Of a stretch of 47,431 nt of DNA, positions 35,631-43,432 are shown piece after piece. The translations under genes and the position numbers were made by a program. Under the pieces are notes generated by a model. That model had not been told where the DNA came from. It was given only the letters and a program-made list of their open reading frames with translations, and made no database searches. This DNA is from Streptomyces sp. (GTDB taxonomy: Bacteria; Actinomycetota; Actinomycetes; Streptomycetales; Streptomycetaceae): positions 1-47,431 of the forward strand of contig NZ_JAEKKT010000165.1 of assembly GCF_019510245.1 (NCBI RefSeq), given 5' to 3'. How positions within the stretch are numbered: position 1 is the stretch's first letter; every line of letters starts with the position of its first letter.

Positions 35631-38357
35631 GTGGCAGAGACAGCAGCGAAGCAGACCGACAAGACCCCCGGCGGCCCCCGTCCCCGGCTGATGCTCATGG
35701 ACGGGCACTCGCTGGCGTACCGCGCGTTCTTCGCGCTGCCCGCGGAGAACTTCACGACCGCGACGGGCCAGCCGACGAACGCGATCTACGGCTTCGCTTC
35801 GATGCTGGCCAACACCCTGCGTGACGAGGCGCCCACGCACTTCGCGGTGGCGTTCGACGTCTCGCGCAAGACCTGGCGCTCCGAGGAGTTCACCGAGTAC
35901 AAGGCGAACCGCTCCAAGACCCCGGACGAGTTCAAGGGCCAGGTCGAGCTGATCGGCGAGCTGCTCGACGCCATGCACGCGCAGCGCTTCGCCGTCGAGG
36001 GCTTCGAGGCCGACGACGTCATCGCCACCCTCGCCACCCAGGCCGAGGCAGCGGGCTTCGAGGTCCTGATCGTCACCGGCGACCGCGACTCCTTCCAGCT
36101 GGTCACCGAGCACACCACGGTCCTCTACCCGACCAAGGGCGTCTCCGAGCTGACCCGGTTCACCCCGGAGAAGGTTTTCGAGAAGTACGGCTTGACGCCC
36201 GCCCAGTACCCCGACTTCGCCGCCCTGCGCGGCGACCCGTCCGACAACCTTCCCGGCATCCCGGGTGTAGGCGAGAAGACCGCCGCGAAGTGGATCAACC
36301 AGTTCGGCTCCTTCGCCGAGCTGGTGGAGCGCGTCGACGAGGTCAAGGGCAAGGCCGGCCAGAACCTCCGCGACCACCTGGAGTCCGTCAAGCTCAACCG
36401 CCGGCTCACCGAGCTGGAGCGCGGCGTGGAGCTGCCGAAGACGGTCGCCGAGCTGGAGCGCGCACCGTACGACCGCAAGAACGTCGCGATGATCCTGGAC
36501 ACCCTGGAGATCCGCAACCCGTCGCTGCGCGAGCGGCTCTACGCCGTCGACCCCGGCGCCGAGGAGGCCGAGTCCACGCCGGTCGCGGAGGCGGGCGTCG
36601 AGGTCGACGGCACCGTCCTCGGCACCGGCGAGCTGGCCGGCTGGCTCGCCGGGCACGGCACCGGCCCGCTGGGCGTCGCCACCGTCGACACCTGGGCGCT
36701 CGGCACCGGCTCGGTCGCCGAGGTCGCCCTGGCCGCGGCCGGGGGAGCGGCGGCCTGGTTCGACCCCGCCGAGCTGGACGAGGCCGACGAGAACGCGTGG
36801 GCGGCCTGGCTGGCCGACGCCGCCCGCCCCAAGATCTTCCACAACGCCAAGGGCGCCATGCGGGTCTTCGCCGAGCACGGCTGGACCATCGACGGCGTCA
36901 CCATGGACACCGCGCTCGCCGCGTACCTGGTCAAGCCCGGCCGTCGCTCCTTCGACCTGGACGCGCTCTCCCTGGAGTACCTGCACCGCGAGCTGGCGCC
37001 GGCCGCCGCGGCCGACGGCCAGCTGGCGTTCGGCGCGGACGACGGCGCCGAGGCCGAGGCCCTGATGATCCAGGCCCGCGCGATCCTCGACCTCGGCGAG
37101 GCCTTCGAGGCCCGGCTCCAGGAGGTCGGTGCCGCGGACCTGCTGCGGGACATGGAGCTGCCCACCTCCGCCCTGCTCGCCCGGATGGAGCGGAACGGCA
37201 TCGCGGCCGACCGCGCGCACCTCGAAGCAATGGAGCAGATGTTCGCGGGCGCGGTGCAGCAGGCCGTGAAGGAGGCGCACGCGGCGGCCGGCCACGAGTT
37301 CAACCTGGGCTCGCCCAAGCAGCTCCAGGAGGTCCTCTTCGGCGAGCTGGCGCTGCCGAAGACGAAGAAGACCAAGACCGGCTACACCACCGACGCGGAC
37401 GCGCTCGCCTGGCTCGCCGGCCAGACGGACAACGAGCTGCCGGTGATCATGCTCCGGCACCGCGAGCAGGCCAAGCTGCGGGTCACGGTCGAGGGCCTGA
37501 TCAAGACAGTCGCCGCCGACGGCCGCATCCACACCACGTTCAACCAGACGGTCGCCGCGACCGGCCGCCTCTCCTCCACCGACCCGAACCTCCAGAACAT
37601 CCCGGTCCGCACCGACGAGGGCCGGGCCATCCGCCGCGGGTTCGTCGTCGGCGAGGGCTTCGAGTCGCTCATGACCGCCGACTACAGCCAGATCGAACTG
37701 CGCGTGATGGCCCACCTCTCCGAGGACGAGGGTCTGATCGAGGCGTTCACCTCCGGGGAGGACCTGCACAACACGGTCGCCTCCCAGGTGTTCGACGTCG
37801 ACCGCTCGGCCGTCGACGCGGAGATGCGCCGCAAGATCAAGGCGATGTCGTACGGCCTCGCGTACGGCCTGTCCGCCTTCGGCCTCTCCCAGCAGCTGAA
37901 CATCGACGCGGGCGAGGCCCGAGGCCTGATGGACACGTACTTCGAGCGCTTCGGCGGAGTCCGCGACTACCTGCGCCGCGTCGTCGACGAGGCCCGCGCC
38001 ACCGGCTACACGGCGACGCTCTTCGGGCGCCGCCGCTACCTCCCCGACCTCAACAGCGACAACCGGCAGCGCCGGGAGGCGGCCGAGCGGATGGCGCTCA
38101 ACGCGCCCATCCAGGGCACGGCGGCGGACATCGTCAAGATCGCCATGCTCCGAGTGGACGACGCGCTGCGCGAGGCCGGGCTGAAGTCCCGCATGCTCCT
38201 TCAGGTCCACGACGAAATCGTCCTGGAGATCGCCCCCGGCGAGCGCGACCGGGTCGAATCCCTGCTCCGCGACCAGATGTCCAACGCGGTCCACCTCCGC
38301 GCCCCTCTCGACGTATCGGTGGGCGTGGGCCCGGACTGGGAGTCGGCAGCGCACTAG
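35631..38357 (+). CDS. polA: DNA polymerase I
   Basis: The 908-aa protein has the 5'-nuclease domain (about 1-290; LMDGHSLAYRAFFAL with Asp24, FEADDVIATLA, GDPSDNLPGIPGVGEKTA), a degenerate 3'-5' exonuclease domain (about 330-500) and the polymerase domain with motif A DYSQIELR (Asp684) and motif C HDE (860-862). In the exonuclease domain the E. coli DTE motif reads DTW (353-355) and the KYD motif reads KGA, so proofreading should be lost, as in other actinobacterial Pol I. It fills gaps and removes RNA primers. The GTG at 35631 is chosen from family length. Confidence 0.96.
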   Translation: MAETAAKQTDKTPGGPRPRLMLMDGHSLAYRAFFALPAENFTTATGQPTNAIYGFASMLANTLRDEAPTHFAVAFDVSRKTWRSEEFTEYKANRSKTPDEFKGQVELIGELLDAMHAQRFAVEGFEADDVIATLATQAEAAGFEVLIVTGDRDSFQLVTEHTTVLYPTKGVSELTRFTPEKVFEKYGLTPAQYPDFAALRGDPSDNLPGIPGVGEKTAAKWINQFGSFAELVERVDEVKGKAGQNLRDHLESVKLNRRLTELERGVELPKTVAELERAPYDRKNVAMILDTLEIRNPSLRERLYAVDPGAEEAESTPVAEAGVEVDGTVLGTGELAGWLAGHGTGPLGVATVDTWALGTGSVAEVALAAAGGAAAWFDPAELDEADENAWAAWLADAARPKIFHNAKGAMRVFAEHGWTIDGVTMDTALAAYLVKPGRRSFDLDALSLEYLHRELAPAAAADGQLAFGADDGAEAEALMIQARAILDLGEAFEARLQEVGAADLLRDMELPTSALLARMERNGIAADRAHLEAMEQMFAGAVQQAVKEAHAAAGHEFNLGSPKQLQEVLFGELALPKTKKTKTGYTTDADALAWLAGQTDNELPVIMLRHREQAKLRVTVEGLIKTVAADGRIHTTFNQTVAATGRLSSTDPNLQNIPVRTDEGRAIRRGFVVGEGFESLMTADYSQIELRVMAHLSEDEGLIEAFTSGEDLHNTVASQVFDVDRSAVDAEMRRKIKAMSYGLAYGLSAFGLSQQLNIDAGEARGLMDTYFERFGGVRDYLRRVVDEARATGYTATLFGRRRYLPDLNSDNRQRREAAERMALNAPIQGTAADIVKIAMLRVDDALREAGLKSRMLLQVHDEIVLEIAPGERDRVESLLRDQMSNAVHLRAPLDVSVGVGPDWESAAH

Positions 38358-38369
38358 CCTCCGGCGAGA

Positions 38370-38446
38370 GCCGACAGAGGGCATGCTGCCGAGGCGGCCG
38401 GCAGAGGGCGCGTTTCCAAGGCAGCCGACAGAGGGCGCCGCTCCCC
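38370..38446 (+). repeat. 27-bp tandem repeat, three units
   Basis: The 13-base core GCCGACAGAGGGC (once GCCGGCAGAGGGC) starts at 38370, 38397 and 38424, giving an exact 27-base period. The rest of the unit is less conserved. It begins 13 bases after the polA stop. Confidence 0.75.
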
Positions 38447-38582
38447 GATCCTGGTGGAGCGGAGCCTTCCCTGTTTCCGGTCCTGCGGCGGCGGCGCCAT
38501 CAGTGCCCTTCGCTTCTCCCCTCCTTCGCGTGTCTCCTCCTTCTCCTCTCCTCTCCTTCGCCTCTCTCCCCTCCTGCTTCTT

Positions 38583-38799
38583 CTCTCCGCTCCTGCTTCT
38601 CTCTTGTTCCTTCTTCGTCGCCGCCCTTTTTTCTCCGCCGCAACGGTGCTCAGCCACGACGGCGGCTTCCGGCGGTGCCGGACCCACGGGTTGCGCCAGG
38701 TTCGGCACCGCCGAAAAGCGCCGCTTCGGCTGCTCGTCGTTGCGGCGGACAGAAAAGAGGGCGCCGGAGCGGGCAGCGGAGCGAAGCGGGGGCGGAGAG
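38583..38799. repeat. Large imperfect inverted repeat
   Basis: Inner arms 38622-38680 and 38703-38763 align over about 59 positions with roughly 80 percent identity and one 2-base gap; the innermost 10 bp (GGCGGTGCCG/CGGCACCGCC) are perfect around a 22-base loop. Outer arms 38583-38603 and 38779-38799 match at 18 of 21. The left arm is pyrimidine-rich and the right arm purine-rich. It could fold into a hairpin of nearly 100 bp in RNA or DNA. No terminal target duplication or transposase was found. Confidence 0.75.
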
Positions 38800-38879
38800 G
38801 GAAAAAAGGGGCACGGCCCCGTCACTCGCGTGGACCCCGTCAGAACGCCCCGGCCTCCGCCACCGGCAAGGATGCGGCC

Positions 38880-39257
38880 ATGGGTATACGTATGGTTCAC
38901 CGCCGGACGCCCCAGAGCAGGCCCCCGGCCAAGGCCCGTTCCGCCTCCGCCTCCGCTCCGGTCACGGCGTCCGCGTCGGCCCCGGCCCTGGCGGTCGGCG
39001 CCAGTTCCGCCCGCATCCCCGCCGACCTCGCCGTCACCCTGCGCCGGGCGGCCACCCGATTCCGGCGCCGGCTCCGCGCCCGCCCCGACCTGCGCCGGTG
39101 GTTCGACCTCGCCCGCAGCTACCTCGCGCTGCTCCTCGCCGCGCTCCCCGGCCCCCGCCGCCCCCGCACCATGACCGTGTTCGTGGCGAGCCTCACCGAA
39201 CGGCCGAAGGACTCCGCCGGACCCCGTCGGCCACCGGCACCGGACGCCACGCCCTGA
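38880..39257 (+). CDS. Small basic hypothetical protein
   Basis: The 125-aa product starts at an ATG with AAGGA seven bases upstream. The first half is Ala/Ser/Pro-rich; the middle is strongly basic and helical (LRRAATRFRRRLRARPDLRR), followed by a hydrophobic stretch (YLALLLAALPG). I do not recognise the family. Its last 65 bases overlap the end of the convergent DUF4184 gene. The ribosome site and codon pattern support it, but it could be spurious. Confidence 0.5.
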   Translation: MGIRMVHRRTPQSRPPAKARSASASAPVTASASAPALAVGASSARIPADLAVTLRRAATRFRRRLRARPDLRRWFDLARSYLALLLAALPGPRRPRTMTVFVASLTERPKDSAGPRRPPAPDATP

Positions 39258-40032
39258 CCGCCACGGCGTACCCCAGCACCCCCAGCAGCAGCCCCGCGCC
39301 CGTTCCGAAGAGCACGGCGGGCAGCAGCTCCCAGGGCTTCGCCGCAGCCCCCCAGTACTCCCACCACCGCACCGCCCGCCGCACCGCCGCGAGCAGGGCG
39401 CAGCCGGTGATTCCGGCACCGGCCCACCACCGGTCCCGTACCGACAGCAGCGGCACCCCCAGCGGCTCACCTGCCGGTGCCCGCCGTACCGCGCGGACCG
39501 TGAACACGGCGACCACGGCCGCGCCGACCGCCGAACTGCCGTACTGGAGCAGGGTGTACAGCGGCATGCCCGCGACGTTCCGGCCGATCGCCGGGATCAG
39601 CCGCATCCCCCAGCGGTCGTGGTGCGTGAACGCGTCCCAGACGACGTGCGTGAGAGCGCCGAGCACGGCGGAGACGTACCACCAGGCGGTCACGGAGAGC
39701 CCGGCACGCGCGCGGGGCGCCCCGCAGCGCACCAGCGCGGCCACCCGCCCCTGCCGGGCGCGGGGCGCGAGGGCCACGAGGGGTTCCCGGACCAGCAGCC
39801 ACAGCGCCACCAGCGCCCAGGCGAACAGCACGTCGACGGTGACGACACCGGTGAAGGAGTGCGTGAAGTCGCCGAACTCCATGGCATCCGGCACCGCGCT
39901 CGCCGCGTAGTAGGTGAGGTCGGGCGCGAAGGACCCCGCGACGAGCACCGCCGGCACCAGCCGCCCGCGCCCGGTTCCGTCGCCGCGCACGGCGGGCAGC
40001 ACGGCGGCGGCATGGCTGAGAGTGAACGGCAC
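39193..40032 (-). CDS. DUF4184 family membrane protein
   Basis: The 279-aa protein opens with PFTLSHAAAVLPAVR, the DUF4184 hallmark, and keeps APDLTYYA, DFTHSFTGV and LTHVVWDAFTHHDRWG. Its His/Asp-rich motifs between about seven membrane segments recall integral membrane metal-dependent hydrolases such as YdjM/phospholipase C-like proteins. The function is unknown. It starts at GTG. The 3' end overlaps the small gene on the other strand. Confidence 0.82.
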   Translation of the reverse strand: MPFTLSHAAAVLPAVRGDGTGRGRLVPAVLVAGSFAPDLTYYAASAVPDAMEFGDFTHSFTGVVTVDVLFAWALVALWLLVREPLVALAPRARQGRVAALVRCGAPRARAGLSVTAWWYVSAVLGALTHVVWDAFTHHDRWGMRLIPAIGRNVAGMPLYTLLQYGSSAVGAAVVAVFTVRAVRRAPAGEPLGVPLLSVRDRWWAGAGITGCALLAAVRRAVRWWEYWGAAAKPWELLPAVLFGTGAGLLLGVLGYAVAVRAWRPVPVADGVRRSPSAVR

Positions 40033-40344
40033 CCGGGCCTCCTGGAGCGGTCGTCGGCCGGAGCGCCGAACAAGTGATCGCGTACGGCAAGTATCCGGGA
40101 CACCACCATCGTTCAACGGGGGATGGCCAACTGGTGAAAATCGGGCACCGCCGGGTGTCCGTGGAAGGGAAGTTGTCGTAGGGTCGCCTGGGTCGCCACC
40201 CCGGCGTGCACGGCCGGATGCGCTACCTCACCACGCGAAAGAGGTAACAGGGGCAACCACAGCACCGGGTCGACCGTCACACCAGATACGAGCGGACAGA
40301 CGGAGACGGGCGCTCAGAAGGCGCCCATGGGAGGGGTTCACCTT
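40033..40344. other. Intergenic region with the 5' leader of the transglycosylase gene
   Basis: No gene is seen in these 312 bases. Two hairpins lie in the part likely transcribed ahead of the transglycosylase gene: TACCTC/GAGGTA (40214-40245) and GGGCGC/GCGCCC (40308-40326), the second four bases before the GAGGGG ribosome site. The sequence does not show the conserved ends of the c-di-AMP riboswitch often found before cell-wall hydrolase genes. Confidence 0.5.
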
Positions 40345-42132
40345 ATGGCGGCGCAATTCGGCAGGCGGCTGCGCAAGGGAGCGGCGACGACCGCCGCGGC
40401 CGCGTTGGCGGTAGCGGCTCTGTCCGCGTCCCAGGCACCGGGCGCCACGTCCGGAGACACGGGCAGACAGGCCAACGCCGGCGCCAGCACCTCCGCGCCC
40501 GACGGAGCCGGGGCGGCCGACGGCGCCACCGGCAACTCGCCGTACTACACGGACCTGCCGCCGCTCAACAGCCCGAACCCCAGCGCGAGTCCCACGGCCC
40601 CCTCGTCGAGCATCGGCACCGCCGTCTCCCGCGGCGCGGCCGAGGCCGGCATCCCCGCCACCGTCCTCGACGCCTATCAGAAGGCCGAGGCGGAGCTGCG
40701 CAGTTCCAAGCCCGGCTGCAACCTGCCCTGGCAGCTGCTGGCCGCCATCGGCAAGGTCGAGTCCGGCCAGGCCCGCGGCGGTGACGTGGACGCCGAGGGC
40801 AACACCCTGCACCGGATCCTCGGCCCGCAGCTCGACGGCAACGGCTTCGCGCTCATCCCGGACACCGACGGCGGCAAGTACGACGGCAACAGCGAGTACG
40901 ACCAGGCCGTCGGCCCCATGCAGTTCATCCCGTCGACCTGGGCGTGGGCGGGCCGCGACGGCAACGGCGACGGCGTCAAGGACCCCAACAACGTCTACGA
41001 CGCGGCGCTCGCCGCCGGCCACTACCTGTGCCGCAACGGCTGGGACCTGTCCGTCCAGGCCGACATGAACAGCGCGATCCTCAGCTACAACAACTCGCAG
41101 GCCTACCTCAACCTGGTCCTGTCCTGGTACGAGTTCTACCGCAAGGGCACCCACTCGATACCGGACGGCACGGGCACCGTGCCCTCGCACCGCAGCGACG
41201 GCTCGACCGGCTCCGGCTCCGGCTCCGGCTCCGGGGCCCACGGCGCCGGTTCCGGCGGGTCCACGACGAAGCCGGGCAGGACCACGCCGAAGCCCGCCGA
41301 GCCCACGCCGAGCACCCCGAGCACGTCGCCGAGCCTGCCGCCCACGGCCACCGACACCGTCGACCACCTGGAGGACGCGGGCACCGCCACGCTCACCGCG
41401 ATGGCGGGCGACGCGTTCGGCAAGCAGATCAGCACGCGCGCGGAGACCAAGGCAGGCCGGGTCGTCGCCAAGGTCCGGGTCCGCTTCACCATCGTCGGGG
41501 ACACGGACGCGACCTTCAGCGGCGGTGAGAACACCGCCACGGTCGCCACCGACAGCAAGGGGGTCGCCGTCGCGCCGGCACTCCAGGCGGGCGAGAAGAC
41601 CGGCGACTTCACGGTCCACGCCAGCGTGGTCGGCCGCACGGTCAAGGGCGTCGACTACGACGCGACCGTCACCGCGCGCGCCGCCGACGACCTCGCCCTC
41701 GTCAACACCACCGCGCTGACCTGCACCCCGGGCGGTGAGTTCGCCGACCAGGTGCAGGCGAAGGCCACCTACCAGGGCGCCGCCGCCGACAAGGTCGCCG
41801 CCACCGCCACGCTCGTCAAGTCGGCGGACGACGCCGGCGAGAACGACAAGGGCCCGTACTTCAAGGACGCGAACGGCAACGCCGTCCGCACCCTCACGGA
41901 CCTCCAGACGGACGCGAACGGCCTGCTCGCCCTGCCCAAGCTGTACGCGGACGACACCACCGGCACGTTCCTGCTCCGCATCACCACCACCGGCGGCGCC
42001 ACTCTCACCGTGGAGCTGACGGTCGCCGCGGCCGACCCCTCGTCGAGCCCGTCGCCGAGCTCCTCGCCGAGCGCCTCCGCATCCGCGTCGGCCTCCGCCT
42101 CCGCCTCCCCGAGCGCTTCCGCCTCCTCCTGA
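40345..42132 (+). CDS. Secreted lytic murein transglycosylase
   Basis: The 595-aa protein has an N-terminal signal-like segment (FGRRLRKGAATT, then an alanine-rich core), a Ser/Pro/Ala linker, and an SLT/MltB-like lysozyme domain (about 90-270) with the catalytic Glu in AIGKVESGQARGG and GPMQFIPSTWAWAGRDGNGD. Gly/Ser/Thr/Pro linkers and two Ig-like beta domains follow, ending in a Ser/Pro/Ala tail. No LPxTG sorting signal is present. It cleaves peptidoglycan outside the cell. The start at 40345 follows GAGGGG; the ATG at 40327 lies before that site and is rejected. Confidence 0.9.
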   Translation: MAAQFGRRLRKGAATTAAAALAVAALSASQAPGATSGDTGRQANAGASTSAPDGAGAADGATGNSPYYTDLPPLNSPNPSASPTAPSSSIGTAVSRGAAEAGIPATVLDAYQKAEAELRSSKPGCNLPWQLLAAIGKVESGQARGGDVDAEGNTLHRILGPQLDGNGFALIPDTDGGKYDGNSEYDQAVGPMQFIPSTWAWAGRDGNGDGVKDPNNVYDAALAAGHYLCRNGWDLSVQADMNSAILSYNNSQAYLNLVLSWYEFYRKGTHSIPDGTGTVPSHRSDGSTGSGSGSGSGAHGAGSGGSTTKPGRTTPKPAEPTPSTPSTSPSLPPTATDTVDHLEDAGTATLTAMAGDAFGKQISTRAETKAGRVVAKVRVRFTIVGDTDATFSGGENTATVATDSKGVAVAPALQAGEKTGDFTVHASVVGRTVKGVDYDATVTARAADDLALVNTTALTCTPGGEFADQVQAKATYQGAAADKVAATATLVKSADDAGENDKGPYFKDANGNAVRTLTDLQTDANGLLALPKLYADDTTGTFLLRITTTGGATLTVELTVAAADPSSSPSPSSSPSASASASASASASPSASASS

Positions 42133-42149
42133 TCCACCGTCGCACCACC

Positions 42150-42189
42150 ACGAGGGCGCCCTCCCGCCGACGCGGGACGGCGCCCTCGT
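42150..42189. terminator. Terminator after the transglycosylase gene
   Basis: ACGAGGGCGCC (42150-42160) pairs with GGCGCCCTCGT (42179-42189), and the loop contains a further TCCCGC/GCGGGA stem. It begins 17 bases after the stop codon. Confidence 0.82.
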
Positions 42190-42283
42190 CGTCGTCCGAC
42201 CTGTTCTCATCTCACCCTCCCGTTGCTACGGTGCCCGGACCTGACGAACCATCAGGAAGCCGCCGGCCGTAGGGAGGCCCCGC

Positions 42284-42418
42284 ATGCGCGCCCTGATCGC
42301 CGCCGCGAGTGGTCTCGTCCTCGCGGTCGTCCTGGTCGTGACGATCAGCGCCCTGGGGGCGCCGGACGGAAAGACGTCCCCCGAGCCGCTGCTCACCACG
42401 GTGCCGTCCCACCCGTAA
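42284..42418 (+). CDS. SPW_0924-type small membrane protein
   Basis: This 44-aa gene has an AGGGAGG site seven bases before its ATG. The product has one membrane helix (LIAAASGLVLAVVLVVTISA) and a short polar tail rich in Pro and Thr (KTSPEPLLTTVPSHP). It resembles the small SPW_0924 family protein that lies before a DUF3068 gene in Streptomyces. The function is unknown. The two genes are 21 bases apart and probably cotranscribed, so it may help the membrane placement of its partner. Confidence 0.8.
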   Translation: MRALIAAASGLVLAVVLVVTISALGAPDGKTSPEPLLTTVPSHP

Positions 42419-42439
42419 CCGCCGCCCCGGGAGGCCGAG

Positions 42440-43432
42440 ATGCGCCGCAAGGCCAGTCTGGTCCTGCTCGCCTGTGCCGTGTTCTTCGCCGCGCTGTCCC
42501 CGCTGCTGCGCTGGTACGCCTTCCCGCGGCTCGCCAAGATCCCGGCGAACCAGTACCAGGCCATGGTCCTGGTGGCGAAGAACGCCACGCTCCTCGACTA
42601 CGGCACGATGAAGGCGAAGAAGGTCCCCCGGGTCACCATCGTGCAGACCCTCAAGGGCAACGTGGCGGCCGCGAAGAGGATCGAGAGGACCGCGGGCCGG
42701 GACGTCGTCGTCTGGGACGGCCTGTCCTACGTCCAGGGACCCGACGGCAAGATGGTCTCCGAGATCCCCGAACGCTACATCTTCGACGCCCACAGCCAGG
42801 AACCCGTGCACGCCACCGGCGAGATGGTCGACGGTGACCCGGTGACCCGGGACGGCATCGAGTTCAAGTTCCCGTTCCTGACCGAGAAACGGGACTACGA
42901 GTACTTCGACGCGCAGACCCGCACCACCAACCCCATCCACTACAAGGGGACGCAGACCTTCAGGGGGGTCAAGGTCTACTACTTCGAGCAGACCATCCCG
43001 TGGACCAAGGTATCCCTGCCCAAGAAGATGCCGGTGCAGGGCATCACCCCGGAGTCGGTCGCGAAGACAGGCACCACCCGCTGGTACACCACCGTCCGCA
43101 GGTTCTGGGTCGAGCCGGTCACCGGCGCGCCCGTGTACGGCGAGGAGATCCACAAGGAGGAGCTGCGCGGCGGCACCCTGCTGGGCGGCCGCGCCAAGGT
43201 GACGGCCTTCGCCGGCGACGTGAAGATGCGCGAGGACTACATCGAGAGCACGGTCGCCCTGGTCAAGCACAACCGCACCCTCGTGCTCATGCTGACCTCC
43301 TACCTCCCCTGGGGGTTCCTGTCCCTCGGCGTCGCGCTGCTCGCCCTCTCCCTCTGCCTGGAGGCCCGCGGCCGCCGCCCCGCCGACCCGGCACCGGCCG
43401 ACGCCCCGGTCCCGGAACCGGTCAGCGCCTGA
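42440..43432 (+). CDS. DUF3068 (porin PorA-like) membrane protein
   Basis: The 330-aa protein has an N-terminal membrane segment (SLVLLACAVFFAALSPLLRW), a large outside domain (about 30-275) with WDGLSYVQGPDG, ERYIFDAHSQEPVHATG and RFWVEPVTGAPVYGEE, and a C-terminal membrane helix (YLPWGFLSLGVALLALSLCL). These features are typical of DUF3068. Relatives in Corynebacteriales are linked to the outer membrane; in Streptomyces, which lacks one, the role is unknown. The 3' end overlaps hrpB on the other strand by 11 bases. Confidence 0.87.
   Translation: MRRKASLVLLACAVFFAALSPLLRWYAFPRLAKIPANQYQAMVLVAKNATLLDYGTMKAKKVPRVTIVQTLKGNVAAAKRIERTAGRDVVVWDGLSYVQGPDGKMVSEIPERYIFDAHSQEPVHATGEMVDGDPVTRDGIEFKFPFLTEKRDYEYFDAQTRTTNPIHYKGTQTFRGVKVYYFEQTIPWTKVSLPKKMPVQGITPESVAKTGTTRWYTTVRRFWVEPVTGAPVYGEEIHKEELRGGTLLGGRAKVTAFAGDVKMREDYIESTVALVKHNRTLVLMLTSYLPWGFLSLGVALLALSLCLEARGRRPADPAPADAPVPEPVSA

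Larger units (their letters stand above)
38358..38879. other. Gene-poor region with repeats downstream of polA
   Basis: No gene is supported in these 522 bases. They hold three 27-bp tandem units (38370-38446), a pyrimidine-rich plus strand from about 38507 to 38637, and a long imperfect inverted repeat whose outer arms reach 38583 and 38799. A long open frame crosses the region, but its Pro/Ser/Leu-rich product follows from the base bias and is not credible. Confidence 0.7.

Noticed and set aside
38383..39174. A long open frame after polA
   Set aside because: It runs through the repeat and polypyrimidine region; its composition reflects base bias, and it has no ribosome site or recognisable domain.
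40033..40344. A c-di-AMP (ydaO-type) riboswitch before the transglycosylase gene
   Set aside because: Cell-wall hydrolase genes often carry it, but the conserved terminal segments of that riboswitch are absent here.
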